A stretch of DNA of 64,000 nt from Cyathus striatus. Taxonomy: Eukaryota; Basidiomycota; Agaricomycetes; Agaricales; Nidulariaceae. The translations under genes and the position numbers were made by a program. The stretch is from NCBI GenBank assembly GCA_025738555.1, contig JAOVFP010000001.1:2108001-2172000 (forward strand). The letters run 5' to 3'. The notes below the pieces were generated by a model. The model had not been told where the DNA came from. It made no database searches and worked only from the letters and a program-made list of their open reading frames with translations. Position 1 is the first letter of the stretch, and each line of letters opens with the position of its first letter. Shown here one piece after another: positions 46,627 through 56,969 of this stretch.

Positions 46627-49600
46627 CTAAGTGGTGTCTGGATTGGGCTTATCAGGATATTTCGAATGGAATTCCTCGATAAGTTCAAAAGCATGCTCTA
46701 GCTCCGTTGCGGCTAGCCAAGTTAACTCTTCGTCCGTGCCCTCGTATCCAGACCAGCGGACTAGATACCGGAGTTTGCATTTGCAACGACGATCTAACTT
46801 GGAGTCACAGATTTCGCTGACTTCGTACTCGATGTCGCCATCAAGTTCCACTGGAGGAGGCGGAGGTATTTCACGTTCAGGGAAAGGATTTTCTGTGGCT
46901 GGCTCGAGCATAGAGACATGGAAGACTGGATGAACTGAGCGAAAGTTGGTGGGGAGGCGTAATGTGCGGGAGTGGGATCCAGTTTCGGCAATAATCTCGT
47001 ATGGACCATAATACTTTTCAGCAAACTTTTTTGCTGGACGAGTAGATTTAAAGAACTTAGCGCGGACAAAAGCCTTTGTTCCAACCTTGAACTCCGGAGC
47101 TGGCAACCGACGGTTGTCTGCTCCGACTTGATAACGCTTTTGAGCAAGTGCTATTTCGATCTTGAGGAGTTCGTGAAGTTCTTGGAGGTCAACGGCAAAT
47201 TCCCGTGCTTTAGCTGCAGTAACATCTCGTTCCGGATGAACTGTTATTGCTGGGTGATAACCCTTGTTGGCGAAGAAAGGGGTTGTATTAGTGGTCGAGC
47301 TCAGAGTATTATTATACGCGAACTCAGCGAGAGGGAGTAGAACAGCCCAGTTGTCCTGCTGGTAATTGCAGTAAATGCGGACATATTGCTCCAGAACTTG
47401 GTTGATACGTTCTGTTTGTCCATCACCCTCTGGGTGGTACCCGGAGGTAAAGTGCAAGGTCATGTCGAGGACTTTGCCCAATGAACGGAAGAAATGAGAG
47501 ATGAACTCCGAGCCTCTGTCGGAGGTAACATGCTCTGGAACACCATGTTTAGAAAATACGTGCAAGACAAAGAGCTGAGCGAGTTGGGCGGAGGTAATGG
47601 TGTTATAACAGGGAATGAATATTGCCTGCTTGCTGAAACGATCTATGACGACCAGAACGGAGTTATACTCTTCTGAACCGGACTTAGGAAGTGTTTCGAT
47701 GAAATCCATTGAAATAGAACTCCATGGACGTCCTGGAATTGGGAGTTGCTTCAAAGTGCCATAGGGTCGATGCCTTTGGGGTTTAGATCGCATGCAAGTG
47801 GTACAGGACTTACAGTAGTCCTTGATATAAGTGCGGAGGCCGGGCCAAGTGTATTCATGCCTGATGATGGACAAGGTCTTGTTTTGACCGGGGTGTCCAG
47901 CGAGGATGTGATCATGCTTGTACTGGAGAACGCGGAGGCAAAGGGAGTTGTCATTGGGAACATAGATACGTTCATCGAGACGGAGTAATTTGTCCGTTCC
48001 GACTGACCAACGACCAGTGGGATCTCGGAGATGAATGGCAGCAACAGTGTCAGTAGGTTGAGCGATCAGGATATCATGATGAAGCTGCTCAACGTCCATA
48101 ACTATGCTAGCTCCGAGAATCGGTAGGAAGAGAATAGTAGCTCGCAACGAGGTAGTGAGTTGTTCTTGAGTGAAAACTGGCCTAAAGTTATGCGGATTGA
48201 CTGTGGCATAGTCGTTATCCCCCTCTTTAGGATAGACGTCCCAGCGTCTAGTTAATGCATCTGGTTTAGCTCCGAGCTTCCCCGGACGAAAACATATAAC
48301 TAGATTGAATTGAGAAAGATACTCCGACCAACGGGCTTGACGACGAGTAAGGATCTTGGTGGTGGAGAAGTATTCAAGGTTCTTGTGATCAGTGACCACG
48401 TCGATTGGAATACCAGAACCCTCCAAGTAATGTCGCCATACTTTGAAAGCTTCAAAGATCGCTAGGAGTTCTTTGTCATGGGTGTCGTAGTTCAACTCCA
48501 GAGCAGTAAAGGTCCTGGAGTGGAATGCTATAGGGTGGATATCGCCATCGTCAGCAATAATAGAGAGAATAGCTCCGAGTGCATAGTCTGAAGCATCAGT
48601 CTCTACTATAATCTGTGCATCTGGCACCCAGTGTGTAAGCACTGGAGCAGTACTGAAAGCATCTTTCAGATGATTGAACGCCGCACGGCATGCCGGAGTA
48701 AAGTCCCACTTCAAACCCTTCCGGGTAAGACGTGTTAATGATACAACAATGTCCGAGTAATCTCGGATGAAACATCGATAGAAATTGGCGAAGCCAAGGA
48801 AAGATTGAACATCTTTCACTTTTCTAGGCTCAGGCCAATCCTGAATTGTTTGGACTTTGTCCTTAGACATTGTGAGGCCGGACGGAGAAAGAACGAAACC
48901 AAGGTACTCAACAGACTCTGTGTGGAATTCACACTTATCTGCCCGGGCATAAAGACCATGCTTTCGTAATCGGCGTAGGACTTCCTTAACGTGTCGACGG
49001 TGTTCCTCCATGTTATTGGAGTAGATAAGAATATCGTCGAGGTAAACTATTATGCACACGTCAAGTAAATCCTTGAAGATGTCGTTCATAAAACGTTGAA
49101 AGGCTGCTGGTGCATTGGTAAGTCCAAATGGCATTACTAGCCATTCAAACGAGCCATAGCGAGTGCGAAAGGCAGTCTTCCATTCATCTCCGTCGGTGAT
49201 ACGGACAAGATGGTAAGCGTGGCGGAGGTCGATTTTAGAATAAATTCGAGCCTTGCGAGGACTATCAAGGAGGTCGGCAATGAGAGGGAGAGGGTACCTA
49301 TCCTTCTTGGAAATGGCATTGAGTCCACGGAAATCGACACAAAGCCGAAGTGAACCATCCTTCTTCCGGACAAAGAGCACTGGTGCTCCGTGCAGAGAAC
49401 GTGAAGGACGTATGAAGCCAATACGGAGATGTTCATTGATGAACTCCTGTAAAGATCCAAGCTCGGATTGGGAAAGGGAATAGATCGTACCAACTGGAGG
49501 AGAAGAGCCTTCGTCCAAATTGATTTTAAGATCGTAAGGATGGTGTGGAGCAAGTGTATCTGCTTGGTTCTTGCTGAAGACGTCAGCAAACTCGTGGTAG

Positions 49601-50340
49601 TCCGAGGGAACATTAGAAAGGTCAATGGTCTCTGTGGCCATAGCGGCAGCAGCAGACGCAGAGACTACAGCACCGAGATGTATCCTGAAGGTTTGAGACC
49701 CTTCAAGTTTGCTAGCTCTAAGAAATGCGGCAGCATTGATCATAGAGATGCTTGGAGGAGGACAAGAGTCTGGCGGAGAAGATGAGGTCTCATCTGGTGA
49801 AGCAGGAGGCAACGAAGGAGTATCCTTCGGAGCAGGGGTCGACGAAAGCGGAGATGATTCCTCTGTAACAGTGGTTTGGAAGCGAAGTATGCGTCTCTGT
49901 ACCCAGTCAATCAACGGATTGTATTGGGAGAGCCAGTTAAATCCTAGAACCACGGAACAAGGAGAATCAAGCGGAGTCACGTAAAGTGCAAGGGAGATGC
50001 ATTCACCAGATGGAAAAGTTACAGGCAAAGTAGTACTTTCTGTAAGAGTAGAGTTTGTGGTGCCGTCAAACAGTCGTAATGCTATCGGGGTTATAGGAGT
50101 TGTAGGTAGGTGATTTCTCCGGACGAAGAAAGAGTCAATGAAACAGTGAGTGGAGCCGGAGTCAATAAGGGCAGCATAGGTAAGTAAATTGTTCGGTGTT
50201 GTAGGAGATGGAGAGGAGAGCGGTATATGTACAGCCTGAGGGTCAGAAAGAGCGGACGTGTTAAGTCTTACCTCCATAAGAGCACAAGGGAGAGGAACGT
50301 GGCCCTCGACTTGTGCGGAGTTACAAGGACCGCGCTCTAT
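46627..50340 (-). CDS. pol: pol polyprotein of gypsy-2
   Basis: About 1237 codons in the -1 frame from the slip site. Order: aspartic protease (LIDSGSTH, about 50150-50175); reverse transcriptase (VRKKDGSLRLCVDFRGLN, PFGLTNAPAAFQ, and the catalytic VYLDDILIYS near 49030-49060); RNase H (TDASDYALG, DKELLAIF, VTDHKNL); integrase with HHCC zinc finger (HDHILAGH…CKSCTTC) and DDE residues in SMDFIE, TSDRGSEF and GQTERINQ; a GPY/F module (KYYGPYEII); and a C-terminal chromodomain (YLVRWSGYEGTDEELTWLA) that in chromoviruses steers integration to marked chromatin. All motifs are intact and no stop interrupts them. Confidence 0.97.
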   Translation of the reverse strand: MERGPCNSAQVEGHVPLPCALMEVRLNTSALSDPQAVHIPLSSPSPTTPNNLLTYAALIDSGSTHCFIDSFFVRRNHLPTTPITPIALRLFDGTTNSTLTESTTLPVTFPSGECISLALYVTPLDSPCSVVLGFNWLSQYNPLIDWVQRRILRFQTTVTEESSPLSSTPAPKDTPSLPPASPDETSSSPPDSCPPPSISMINAAAFLRASKLEGSQTFRIHLGAVVSASAAAAMATETIDLSNVPSDYHEFADVFSKNQADTLAPHHPYDLKINLDEGSSPPVGTIYSLSQSELGSLQEFINEHLRIGFIRPSRSLHGAPVLFVRKKDGSLRLCVDFRGLNAISKKDRYPLPLIADLLDSPRKARIYSKIDLRHAYHLVRITDGDEWKTAFRTRYGSFEWLVMPFGLTNAPAAFQRFMNDIFKDLLDVCIIVYLDDILIYSNNMEEHRRHVKEVLRRLRKHGLYARADKCEFHTESVEYLGFVLSPSGLTMSKDKVQTIQDWPEPRKVKDVQSFLGFANFYRCFIRDYSDIVVSLTRLTRKGLKWDFTPACRAAFNHLKDAFSTAPVLTHWVPDAQIIVETDASDYALGAILSIIADDGDIHPIAFHSRTFTALELNYDTHDKELLAIFEAFKVWRHYLEGSGIPIDVVTDHKNLEYFSTTKILTRRQARWSEYLSQFNLVICFRPGKLGAKPDALTRRWDVYPKEGDNDYATVNPHNFRPVFTQEQLTTSLRATILFLPILGASIVMDVEQLHHDILIAQPTDTVAAIHLRDPTGRWSVGTDKLLRLDERIYVPNDNSLCLRVLQYKHDHILAGHPGQNKTLSIIRHEYTWPGLRTYIKDYCKSCTTCMRSKPQRHRPYGTLKQLPIPGRPWSSISMDFIETLPKSGSEEYNSVLVVIDRFSKQAIFIPCYNTITSAQLAQLFVLHVFSKHGVPEHVTSDRGSEFISHFFRSLGKVLDMTLHFTSGYHPEGDGQTERINQVLEQYVRIYCNYQQDNWAVLLPLAEFAYNNTLSSTTNTTPFFANKGYHPAITVHPERDVTAAKAREFAVDLQELHELLKIEIALAQKRYQVGADNRRLPAPEFKVGTKAFVRAKFFKSTRPAKKFAEKYYGPYEIIAETGSHSRTLRLPTNFRSVHPVFHVSMLEPATENPFPEREIPPPPPVELDGDIEYEVSEICDSKLDRRCKCKLRYLVRWSGYEGTDEELTWLAATELEHAFELIEEFHSKYPDKPNPDTT

Positions 50341-52001
50341 TTTTTTGAACTCCCTGTAGTGGGGCTCACCGGGGCAGACGCCTCGGAGGAAATAGCAGCA
50401 GTGCGTGCTCTTGCAGCCGTGGATGTAGCCTTGCAGCAATCCTTAGCCATGTGTCCAGCTTTAGCACAAAACAAGCAGAGCTTGTTGTCCAAACGACGTT
50501 TGCGCTCCTCCGGAGTTAACTTACCATCAGGTCCTAATTTACCTGTTAAGTCCGGGCCTTGAGAGGCAGGACGGCATGGTTGGGCTGTAGACCCGGAGGA
50601 AGTGCTGGGAGTTGGTACTGATGCGGCATTAGAGGTGGAGGCAGCAGGCTCTGCAGGAGTGTTTCCCCGGTTCCTATTGTTGGAGGCCGGAGGAAGAGTC
50701 TTGGAAGGTGCAGCAGCACCCTTGTGACGCCTCTCCTCAATGGCACGCTCAGTACTGCGCTCCCAATGGCGCTGATCGAAACCCTGGGCCAAAGCCTTCA
50801 TAGGCTGAAGGGATTCAGGACGAGGAATCTCCCTGCCGGAGATTTTGTCCTTAATGCGCGGACATAACCCATAGTAGTATTGTGAGGTGAGGGATGGGTC
50901 GTCCCAGTTCAACAAGGTAGCATACTTGTTGAAATCGATTTCGTATGAAGTGATGCGATGGCTGTTTTCCATCTTCAATGCACGGATCTCCAGTTCAGCC
51001 TCTGCTCGGGGGTTAGTTTGTCCAAAGTGAGTCCGGAGCAAACTAACGAAAAAGAGCCAATCGTCCATCCAGCGCTCATAAACATCCTCATCCAGATGTG
51101 AACTGAACAAAGCCCCTGCAGATCCCCGGAGAAAAGTTAACGTATAGTCAACTTTCGCCTGGTCACTGTTGTAAAGGTGGGGGTTGTTCCAGAAATTTAG
51201 GCGGCACTGAGTTAGGAATGCATCCAGCTTATCGGTGCTAGAGCCATCGAAGATGTCAGGCGCTTTGACTTTCTTGTCACGTGGTGCAGGAGTAGGAGGT
51301 GGCCAATCCATAATGCGCTCGACTATGGTAGTCAGAGCACCAACCATATCTTCTCCGTCATAATGACGTCGACGAGGGCGGTAGGAGGATGAGCGAGAGG
51401 AGCCATGAGACGAAGGACCAGAGCCTCCAGGTCTGCCAGGCCCACCAGGAGGAGTTCCTCCATGGCCTGCAGAATCTCCATGATCAGAGGGAGGAACTTC
51501 ATCCTCAACGTCACCAAACTGAGAATTACCATCAGAGGGCTCATGGTTGGAGCCGTCCTCAGATGATTCATAACCATTGCCCCCATTGCCATTATCTCCG
51601 GGTGGAGGTGGTGGCGGAGCACTCCCAGCACCTGAAGGTATAGGTGCTTTAGGGGGTACTAGACTCGGAGTTGGAGCTCGCGGGTCGGAGTCAATGGTAG
51701 CATGTGGAATGAGTGTTGGGTCAAATGGAAAAACAAGCGGCATGGGTTGGGCATTGCTGACATACTCGAATGCTGGTTGCAGCACCCGTTGAGCACGTCC
51801 GGCCGAGACAGGAATTCTCGAGACCAATGCACTGGCCGACTCTGGAACAGGAGAACGAGAAACAGAAAGAGGTCGTGGAACGGTAGTCGTATGTCGAGCA
51901 GTAGATTGCTGAGAAGCCAAACGATTACTGCGTCGGGCTTGCAGCGGGATTGTTTGCTGCTGGTGACTGCGTTGATGAGCAGTCTCGGTACGAGTAGCCA
52001 T
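50337..52001 (-). CDS. gag: gag of gypsy-2
   Basis: The ATG at 52001 (MATRTETAHQRS) is preferred because it is the first ATG after the 5' LTR and matches gypsy-1; an upstream TTG at 52049 also opens the frame. About 554 residues: a basic N-terminus, a Pro/Gly/Asp-rich linker, a capsid core (KLDAFLTQCRLNFWNN, LLRTHFGQTNP, GLCPRIKDK, GFDQRHWER), a Ser/Thr/Pro-rich stretch and one CCHC knuckle, CLFCAKAGHMAKDC. Ends SSKK-stop at the slippery run. Confidence 0.96.
   Translation of the reverse strand: MATRTETAHQRSHQQQTIPLQARRSNRLASQQSTARHTTTVPRPLSVSRSPVPESASALVSRIPVSAGRAQRVLQPAFEYVSNAQPMPLVFPFDPTLIPHATIDSDPRAPTPSLVPPKAPIPSGAGSAPPPPPPGDNGNGGNGYESSEDGSNHEPSDGNSQFGDVEDEVPPSDHGDSAGHGGTPPGGPGRPGGSGPSSHGSSRSSSYRPRRRHYDGEDMVGALTTIVERIMDWPPPTPAPRDKKVKAPDIFDGSSTDKLDAFLTQCRLNFWNNPHLYNSDQAKVDYTLTFLRGSAGALFSSHLDEDVYERWMDDWLFFVSLLRTHFGQTNPRAEAELEIRALKMENSHRITSYEIDFNKYATLLNWDDPSLTSQYYYGLCPRIKDKISGREIPRPESLQPMKALAQGFDQRHWERSTERAIEERRHKGAAAPSKTLPPASNNRNRGNTPAEPAASTSNAASVPTPSTSSGSTAQPCRPASQGPDLTGKLGPDGKLTPEERKRRLDNKLCLFCAKAGHMAKDCCKATSTAARARTAAISSEASAPVSPTTGSSKK
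50340..50346 (-). promoter_or_regulatory. -1 ribosomal frameshift heptamer A AAA AAA
   Basis: Seven A residues on the minus strand, in gag frame as TCA AAA AAA TAG. They satisfy X XXY YYZ, and the stop codon follows at once. Slipping one base back continues as AAA ATA GAG into the open pol frame. A downstream stimulatory structure was not assessed. Confidence 0.85.
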
Positions 52002-52053
52002 CGGAGAAAAGACAAAAATGCGGAGAAGATCCAAGGGAGTGAGTTTCAAATAC

Positions 52054-52663
52054 TGTCACGTCCCATTCTTTTCCACTAGGGACAAGAACCTCGGAGTAGA
52101 TAGTCTAATAGAAGTGGAGTAACTCGCGCACGTTAGTAGGGTGCGTGGAGGTAGTGAACGAGTACGGGAGTAGTGGAACGTTGGCTTCAACTTGTGTGTT
52201 GCGCCCCTTGGACTTCCAGTTCCATATTTAGAACAAAGCGGAGTAAGTGGCAAAATAGCGGAGTTGGCTCAAGGCCCAAGTGGGAGAAGGGTGTAAACGT
52301 AGTTGATTTGAAACTGAAGTCTATCTACATTACAGGAGTAGTTTATATAGTAAACTACTTTGTCCGAATGCGTACGGAGTAATGCCAATGGGTATGTGGC
52401 ATCCTAGGGTTAAGTAAACTCCATGAAATGTAGAACATGGTAAACTAGTAGTACGCCTCTAGATTATAGTCATAGGAGAAATGGCCGCGGCCGGAGAACA
52501 AGGTAGAAATATTAAAGGGAAGGAACAAGTAAACAGTTACAAGTAAACATTAGTAATGGGAGTTTGATATATAATAAGTATACATAGTCCGGAGGAAACG
52601 TACTAAAAGCGGAGTAAACCCGGAGTTGACTCCAATAGTACAGGGATTGTCACGGATATGACA
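52054..52663 (-). repeat. 5' LTR of gypsy-2
   Basis: 610 bp, paired with 45690-46299, and rich in CGGAG on +. Downstream on the minus strand the sequence GTATTTGAAACTCACTCCC would hold the primer site, which I could not match to a tRNA. Confidence 0.96.
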
Positions 52664-53225
52664 GAAATTGGTTGACAGTCCTCCAACTTTTAATGCATCA
52701 TGAATCTTTGCTCTATCTGGGGATGTGTATGAATGTGAGATCTGAACATGTTTTTTAGATGGAGCTGAGGTTGGTGACAGATTAGCAGATCCTTGTGTAT
52801 TCTATTCAAATTAAAGGTTAGAAGTGCAGTGAACACAATTAATAATGAGTATGCATACTGTATGAGCTAGCTTCTTTGAATCAAAAGTCTTTTTAGGTGT
52901 TTTAACTGTTGGAGCACTGCTCCTCAAGAAAAATTGACTACTCCCAGTACCTGCATGGTTCCCACCTGAGTTCATTGTAACTGCAGAGTCAAGGTGAGTA
53001 GGTATATCATAGTCATCCTGTAGCTGCAATTGCTAAGTTGTTAGTATCAATTAAATTCATCTATCAGATTAAACACCTCAGCATTCTAAATTATCATTAA
53101 TAAGTGTTAACTCAACTAAAAATGTAATAAACAGGTATCTTACCTCCTTTTCAGTGATATAGTCCACATATTCTTCCCATAATGATGCAGGAACAACAAG
53201 CCCCAAAATGAATGGCTTGGACAGT

Positions 53226-53582
53226 AATTTACACACCCCCAAGAGGTCTGTACGGATCTGTACGGATCTGTGCAGATTCTGTGCGGATCCATACAGACCC
53301 ATACAGACCTGTATAGATACCATACAGAATTTATATAGTAGCTATTATTATTATTAGAGGTGATTATTCTATATGGATTCCATACATATTCTGCATGGAT
53401 TCTGTGTGGATTTATGCATTGCTGCCTTGTCACACATGTCAAGTGTAACCCTAGGTGAAAAGTGTCACACTATACAAAATCCATGATACACTCAATATAT
53501 AGTATCATTCTCAATGCATAGTATCACACTTAATGCATAGTGTTATGCTTAATGTATAGTGTCACACTCATCACTCTGTATA
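53226..53582. repeat. Possible orphan terminus of a related element with its own minisatellite
   Basis: TTTACACACCCCCAAGAGG resembles the KDZ termini (TTTACACTCCCCC). It is followed by CTGTACGGATCTG and CATACAGACC units in tandem and inverted copies (53245-53400), then GTGTCACACT and AATGCATAGTATCA repeats to the left end of KDZ-C. No partner end was found. Confidence 0.4.
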
Positions 53583-53604
53583 TTTCACTCCTCCACGAGA
53601 TCAG

Positions 53605-53940
53605 GTGGACTCCGGGTAGAGTCCGGGACTTCAGGTAGAGTCCAGGTAGAGTCCAGGTGGAGTCCAGGTAGAGTTCCGGACTCCAAGTAGACTCCAGGTG
53701 GACTCTACCTGGACTCCACCTGGACTCTACCTGGACTCTACCTGGACTCCACCTGGACTCTACCTGGACTCTACCTGGACTCTACCTGGACTCTACCTGG
53801 ACTCTACCTGGACTCTACCTGGACTCCACCTGGACTCCACCTGGACTCCACCTGGACTCTACCTGGACTCCACCTGGACTCCACCTGGACTCCACCTGGA
53901 CTCCACCTGGACTCCACCTGGACTCTACCTGGACTCCCCA
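53605..53940. repeat. GGACTCC minisatellite, left end of KDZ-C
   Basis: After a short inverted portion (GGTAGAGTCCAGGTGG), 12-bp units CTGGACTC(C/T)ACC repeat about 20 times almost perfectly. The switch between CTACCT and CCACCT units gives two unit types. Confidence 0.95.
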
Positions 53941-54003
53941 TAAATGCTACTTTACTTTACTTCAATAACCACATATATATAAATTCCAAAGTTACAAAAA
54001 TAT

Positions 54004-56433
54004 TTTATTTATTCTACACGATCTAATTCAATTCCATCATCTTCAACATTATTATCATTTGTATTTGTGTTTTGTGTTTGTTTGATGTTCTGTTTCATTA
54101 GCACATGTTGAGTATGAATAAAAAGCATTGCATGTGTTGTCCAATTAAAGTTGTCCACAGTCATTCTATTAAGAATGCTTTGAAATCCTCCTAACCATGC
54201 ATTAAGTTGTTCACATGCCTAAGTTTCAATCAGATATATATGTTATTATTGAATATTGACAAACATACCTGTGTATTGAAAGCTCGTTTGTAGTGTGGAT
54301 TTCCTTCAGCATCTCTTTCAACAAGAACCAGATTAGGTGCTGATCCATTTAGAGGACTTGGATTGCAGAATTTGCGGCATGGCATAAGTAGTCTCCCACT
54401 CTATGATTAATATAATGAAATGAGTCAACCACAAATCTGGTAGTTGTCTTCCATATATTCCAATCACGAGATGTGATCAAGTGTCTCAATACCATGCAAG
54501 CCTTATCAATACAAACATAGCTTGGTCTGACATTAGGTGTTGGATACACAAATTCCAGAAAGTCTATTATTTGGCTTTCACCCTCTGCTTTTACAAATTT
54601 TGCCCATGCAATAACAACTCCACAGGGTGCACAAATAGTTTCAACACAATAAAAGCGAGGTGCAACAAAGTAATTATCACGAGCAGGAGTAGTTGTTGCA
54701 TTAGGTACTTCATCATGAGGTCGAAAATTGCCTCTATTTGTTTCAGACATCCATTCAGGAGCCCCTTCTTGTTCTGTCCTTCTGATAATTCTCTGAATTC
54801 CAAGAACTGACTGCCTTCCAAATCTTATAACATGATTATACCATCTTTGTCTATGATTTACACAAGTTTGAGATCTTTCCTCCTTCTCGTTATAACAGTC
54901 TTTCATGTGACATAAATTCTTGCATTGTGATTCATGTCTTATACAAAAAACTCCAGTACATGCATTTTTTAAAGGCTCAGAGCAGTTTTCAAATGCACAG
55001 TGAGTTGGACCCATAACAATGCCATCAACAACTATCATTTTAACCATAGGTTCAATAGCATTAGTAGAGTCAGAAGTATCAACACTCATTTCATTATCTT
55101 CTATATGTTGAAATTCTTGATTTCTTGCATTTCTTTCCAAATCTGGTACATGTCTATTTTCATCAATGCCAACAACAGCAGCATTATCATCAGCTGTAAT
55201 TATATCAGCTGTAGCCTTATATTTATGAGTGCATTCACTACATGAATGTTGCAATGCATTGTTAATAATTCCTTTTTGACCTAATTGATCAAATGCAGCT
55301 TTAGTTACTTGTTCAGTTGATACTCTATCAGGAATTCTCAAATCACAATTTGTTGATAATGAAATGTAGCATGTGGTTTCTTCTATAAATGCTTTCCATA
55401 CCTGCTGGCATGAAACTGGTGGTATTTCATTTTCAGTACCATTTGAAAAGGTATAGTTCCAAAACTCAGTATATGCTGCAGTGGATGTATGAAAGTGATA
55501 AATAGAGTTGACAACCATGGTTGTAAACACTATGTCAGCCCATATATTTGCACCAATCTTTAAATATTTTGCTCTGTTAAAGAATATGGTATCTTTAGGA
55601 CTCAATTGAGGATCTTGTGATTCCTCCCTTTCATCACTATCTACTTCTTCAATAATATCATTTGCATTATTTTGCTCCTGATCTTTATCTTCTGGATCAT
55701 ACTCATTCTTAGGAAGTATACTTTTATGATCAGCATAATATATAGCTTTACATTTCAAGCATGTCCCTGCAAGTAACTGAGCATTTTTATATAATTGAAC
55801 TCCTTTCATCAATCTAACTGTAACTCGATCATGTCCTCGAGTGTTTAGATGCAATGCTCTTCCAGCACATAATTTTCTGGATGTTGAACAAGTTATGCAT
55901 GCAGGGCAAATAAGTAATACAGGCTCAATTTCTGTAGTAGAAATTGACTTCAGAAATTGTGCATGCTCTGTCTTTCGTGTATATGGATTTAAGCACAAAA
56001 CTTCAATTATCTTATCAAGTTTCTTGACAAATTTAGTTGTCTTTGTTGATACATCCAGTGAATTTTCATTTTCATCTTCAAACAATTGACTATCATCACC
56101 TATACGGCTCTGAATAGCACTTGCTAAAGCCTTTATCCACCCATTAGTCAACTTAGAATACTTGCTGTCAACAATTGGATTTTTTGCTCTTGCATGGAGA
56201 TTGAGAAGGTCTACATTGTTTGTTAATGTAAAAAGTAAAGTTAAAACTGTTGCCAAAGTAATTGAGGAGTTAAAATTTTTTTGTATAAATTTTGAGAAAA
56301 CTCTAAATGTGATGTCAGGAAAAGGATCATTTAGTGATGATGCTTGTACTTGAGGAACATAGCTCAAGAACACAAGTAATAGCCAGATTTGAAATAGACC
56401 TTGCAGAATGAAACCAAACCTATACAAGTACAA
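54004..56433 (-). pseudogene. KDZ-C gene 2: full-length CxC5/CxC6-DDE transposase-like protein with a 5-bp duplication
   Basis: ATG at 56433 and a hydrophobic signal-like N-terminus (LFQIWLLLVFLSYV). CxC5-like cluster: CPACITCSTSRKLC…CLKCK near 55750-55905. Then HSCSECTHKY, and the CxC6-like cluster CAFENC…FCIRH…CHMKDC…CVNH near 54870-55000. CVETICAPCG follows, then YVCIDKAC, FVVDSFHYINH and DYLC. Right after DYLC the pentamer ATGCC is duplicated (about 54375-54385), shifting the frame and giving a stop at 54349. Beyond it the other frame keeps CNPSPLNG, an intron absent from A and B (about 54221-54270), ACEQLN with the Glu, and an acidic tail to about 54010. One short duplication separates this from an open gene. 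Confidence 0.85.
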
Positions 56434-56514
56434 TATTAGTAAATCTGACTTAGAATTAATAGTGCATGACCAATAGAAATTTATAAAATGTTAGAAGTAC
56501 ATGAAGTGCATCAA

Positions 56515-56880
56515 CAGAAAATATATAAATCTACTATTGAAAGTAGGTAACTGTAGAAAAGTTGAAAATATATTGTTGAAATATTTCAGTATAAAAGAAT
56601 TAGAGAAGAAGCTACTGTTGAGAGTAGAATATTGTACAAAAGTTGGCAAATATTGTTGAAAATATCCAACCAACTGAAATAATAAAATACAGATCTACTG
56701 TTGAAAGTAGATAGATTGTACAAAGCTGAGAAATATTGTTGAAATATTTTCAACCAAAAATAAACAGCATAAATCTACTGTTGAAAGTAGATGATTGTAA
56801 TTCATTTTAGAAATACTGTTGAAGTATTTCAACCAAAATTGACAGTTAGAGCATATGATGAAAAAAAATAGAACCAAAGT
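56515..56880. repeat. Tandem hairpin repeats between KDZ-C gene 1 and gene 2
   Basis: About four units of 90-105 bp. Each carries TCTACTGTTGAAAGTAGA (5-bp stem, 8-nt loop) and a palindrome-like TTGAAATATTTCAA. It lies upstream of gene 2 and downstream of gene 1. No equivalent is present in A or B, where the two genes are only 30-110 bp apart. Confidence 0.8.
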
Positions 56881-56969
56881 TAAAACAAATAAACATCTTA
56901 CAATTTCTTAGCCTTTCCCTTTCAGTGTGACTTCTTGCTTTTCTCTTTCTCTCTCTCACTTTCCTCTCT

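Larger units (their letters stand above)
45690..52663 (-). mobile_element. Gypsy-2: apparently complete Ty3/gypsy chromovirus
   Basis: Flanked by the 5-bp duplication GAAAT (45685-45689 and 52664-52668). The LTRs are 610 bp, TGTCA…TGACA, and differ at about four transitions (near 45696, 45701, 45749 and 45766 in the left copy). gag and pol are open and overlap in a -1 relation. With no lesion visible in either frame, this could be an autonomous copy. About 80% of its pol residues look shared with gypsy-1, but the LTRs are unrelated in length and sequence, so they are separate families. Confidence 0.96.
45533..53225 (-). pseudogene. Unrecognised spliced gene interrupted by gypsy-2
   Basis: Exons to the right of gypsy-2: a block ending LVVPASLWEEYVDYITEKE (about 53153-53225) with a GTAAGATAC donor; 53030-52860 (QDDYDIPTHLDSA, then a Ser/Thr/Lys-rich stretch); then 52800-52664 (SANLSPTSAPSKKHVQ). 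Gypsy-2 follows at the GAAAT duplication. Left of it, 45689-45670 continues the same exon; a GTAAGTT donor and then IQFYTIPEIGLAELL complete the remnant up to the KDZ-B right end. No family recognised. It may itself belong to an older mobile element, because a TTACACACCCCC end adjoins it at 53226. Confidence 0.5.
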
